Assembly: GCA_002308615.1 (NCBI GenBank)
Contig: DBWC01000007.1
Coordinates: 1 to 6,645 of the forward strand
Direction of reading: 5' to 3'
From: Clostridiales bacterium UBA1248
GTDB taxonomy: Bacteria; Bacillota; Clostridia; Oscillospirales; CAG-272
DNA: 6,645 nt
Positions within the stretch are counted from its first letter, which is position 1. Each line of letters starts with the position of its first letter. Position numbers and translations under genes: made by a program. The notes under the pieces are model-generated. The model was not told the DNA's origin. It worked only from the letters and a program-made list of their open reading frames with translations, and searched no databases. Below are positions 5,437-6,645 of this stretch, piece after piece.

Positions 5437-6536
5437 CAATAAATAAAATCTGATATAATTGTATTTGAGACGAAAATGCCGGTATCTGTAAGATAAAAAT
5501 TCTTATCCGCGTTTACGGCAAAGCCTCCGTCTGTATACGTTTTTATTTGTTTTTCAAATTTTTTGTCAAAATCAAATTTGAATTTTTCCCTGTATTCGTC
5601 CTTGTCAACGCCGGACGATAACCGCAGGTGAAGCATTATATACTCCGCTTCCGCACCCGCCGCGTCAAGCGTCTCGACTGTATCCGGTGCTTTGCCGGAT
5701 AAAAACTCTTTCATATCGGGCGACTGCAGATATCTTACGTTTTCTGTAAGCGACGCCGCGGCGAGCCCGAAGCCTATATAATCTCCGCCCTGCCAGTAGC
5801 GCAGGTTATGGCGGCTTTGCCGCCCCGGCTTTGCAAAATTGCTTATCTCGTATCTGTTATAGCCGTTTGCTTTGAGCTTTGCATTTATTTGCGCGTACAT
5901 ATCCGCCGTCGTATCGTCGTCGGGCAAAACGGGTTTTTGCCTGTATAACGGCGTGCCCTCTTCGAGCTTTAACGCGTACGCCGAAATATGCTCGGGGTTT
6001 AAGTCAAGAACAAAATCAAGACTGCTGTCAAGGCTTTTCTTCGTCTGCCCGGGTATGCCGTACATAAGATCGAGATTTACGTTGTCAAACCCTGCTTCAC
6101 GCGCGTTTTTTACAAGCGCTGTACCGTCCGAAACCGTATGAGATATCCTGCCGAGAGCTTTAAGTTCCTTTTCGTTTGCCGTCTGTATTCCTGCCGATAA
6201 GCGGTTGAAGCCCGCTTTTCTCATCAGCTTCAAGCCGTTTAAGTCTATTGTCCCGGGATTTGCCTCCGCGGTTATCTCGCAGTCACTTGAAATATGATGA
6301 TCTGATAATATCGAATCAAGTATCAGACGCAGTCTGTCCGCGCCGATATACGTCGGCGTGCCGCCGCCGAAATATACGCTTTTAACGGTTTTATCCGTTT
6401 TGTAGGCTTTTATCCGGCGTATAAGTTCGGAAACGTATGCGTCAACGGTCGATACGTCGGGCGACGAGCAGAAATCGCAGTAGCCGCATTTTGACTTGCA
6501 GTAGGGGATATGGACGTATATCGCCGTGTCATTCAT
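5436..6536 (-). CDS. hemW: HemW-like radical SAM protein (heme chaperone family)
   Basis: A 366-aa radical SAM protein related to oxygen-independent coproporphyrinogen III oxidase but of the HemW branch, whose studied members bind heme and pass it to target proteins. The [4Fe-4S] cluster motif is CKSKCGYC, with Cys13, Cys17 and Cys20 (numbered from the ATG at 6536), followed by DFC with Cys23. VYFGGGTPTYI (54-64) is the SAM-binding glycine motif. AEANPGT and the LNPEHISAYALKLEEGTPLY segment follow, then YEISNFAKPG and a C-terminal HemN_C-like domain (about 285-360) ending LTDTGIFVSNTIISDFIY. HemN has Cys-X-Cys after the third cysteine; here the spacing is Cys-X-X-Cys, so this is not classical HemN. 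An upstream in-frame TTG (6539) is possible, but the ATG is preferred. The start overlaps lepA by 8 nt without a ribosome binding site, so it is probably coupled. lepA-hemW order is widespread in Firmicutes. Confidence 0.92.
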   Translation of the reverse strand: MNDTAIYVHIPYCKSKCGYCDFCSSPDVSTVDAYVSELIRRIKAYKTDKTVKSVYFGGGTPTYIGADRLRLILDSILSDHHISSDCEITAEANPGTIDLNGLKLMRKAGFNRLSAGIQTANEKELKALGRISHTVSDGTALVKNAREAGFDNVNLDLMYGIPGQTKKSLDSSLDFVLDLNPEHISAYALKLEEGTPLYRQKPVLPDDDTTADMYAQINAKLKANGYNRYEISNFAKPGRQSRHNLRYWQGGDYIGFGLAAASLTENVRYLQSPDMKEFLSGKAPDTVETLDAAGAEAEYIMLHLRLSSGVDKDEYREKFKFDFDKKFEKQIKTYTDGGFAVNADKNFYLTDTGIFVSNTIISDFIY

Positions 6537-6645
6537 CAAGCTTGAGCACCGCCATGAACGCCTCGCTCGGTACGGCTACGGAGCCGAACGTGCGCATACG
6601 TTTTTTGCCTTCCTTCTGTTTTTCAAGCAGTTTTTTCTTTCTCGT
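6529..6645 (-). CDS. lepA: Elongation factor 4 (LepA), C-terminal end only
   Basis: Partial gene: 38 codons and TGA, cut by the window edge. The reading frame gives RKKKLLEKQKEGKKRMR, then FGSVAVPSEAFMAVLKLDE, the strongly conserved tail of LepA/EF4, the ribosomal back-translocating GTPase. The basic KKRMR stretch and EAFMAVLKLD ending are the diagnostic parts. The rest of the protein, including the GTPase domain, lies beyond 6645. The last 8 nt overlap the start of hemW. Because the ending is so conserved, the assignment is firm despite the small fragment. Confidence 0.93.
   Translation of the reverse strand, partial: TRKKKLLEKQKEGKKRMRTFGSVAVPSEAFMAVLKLDE

Noticed and set aside
6537..6539. 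TTG start one codon upstream for hemW
   Set aside because: The adjacent ATG is the more likely initiator and the difference is one residue.

Overview
The window reads as a chromosomal housekeeping and biosynthesis segment from an anaerobic, probably clostridial, Firmicute. The grounds are an IreB-family protein (a Firmicutes family), the lepA-hemW gene pair, an M29 aminopeptidase, the CimA-type citramalate synthase common in anaerobes, AAAGGAG-type ribosome binding sites and moderate GC content. I cannot name a genus from this sequence. No mobile element, CRISPR array, phage gene or defence gene is visible.

Everything lies on the minus strand, so transcription runs from high to low coordinates. 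The order is: the 3' end of lepA (6645-6529), hemW (6536-5436), an M29 aminopeptidase (5422-4199), a small predicted lipoprotein (4187-3558), leuA (3555-2047), cimA (2042-477), ireB (420-154) and a tRNA-Arg(ACG) gene (76-1). From lepA to cimA the genes overlap by 8 nt or are separated by 2 to 13 nt, with no terminator or internal promoter that I can see, so they are probably one long operon. ireB and the tRNA each have a good sigma-70-type promoter of their own with an extended -10 element (about 480-453 and 134-106). There is no gene-free stretch over 300 bases.

The metabolic core is the leuA-cimA pair. These are tandem paralogues that each condense acetyl-CoA with a 2-oxoacid. LeuA opens leucine synthesis from 2-oxoisovalerate. 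CimA makes (R)-citramalate from pyruvate, which gives 2-oxobutanoate for isoleucine without threonine deaminase. Both pathways then need LeuCD and LeuB, which are not in the window.

I did not find a clearly new system. The points most worth checking are the lipoprotein with a concanavalin A-like look that sits 2 nt upstream of leuA, the small stable hairpin filling the 5' leader of the tRNA-Arg precursor, the palindrome over the ireB -10 box, and ireB standing apart from its usual ruvX partner.
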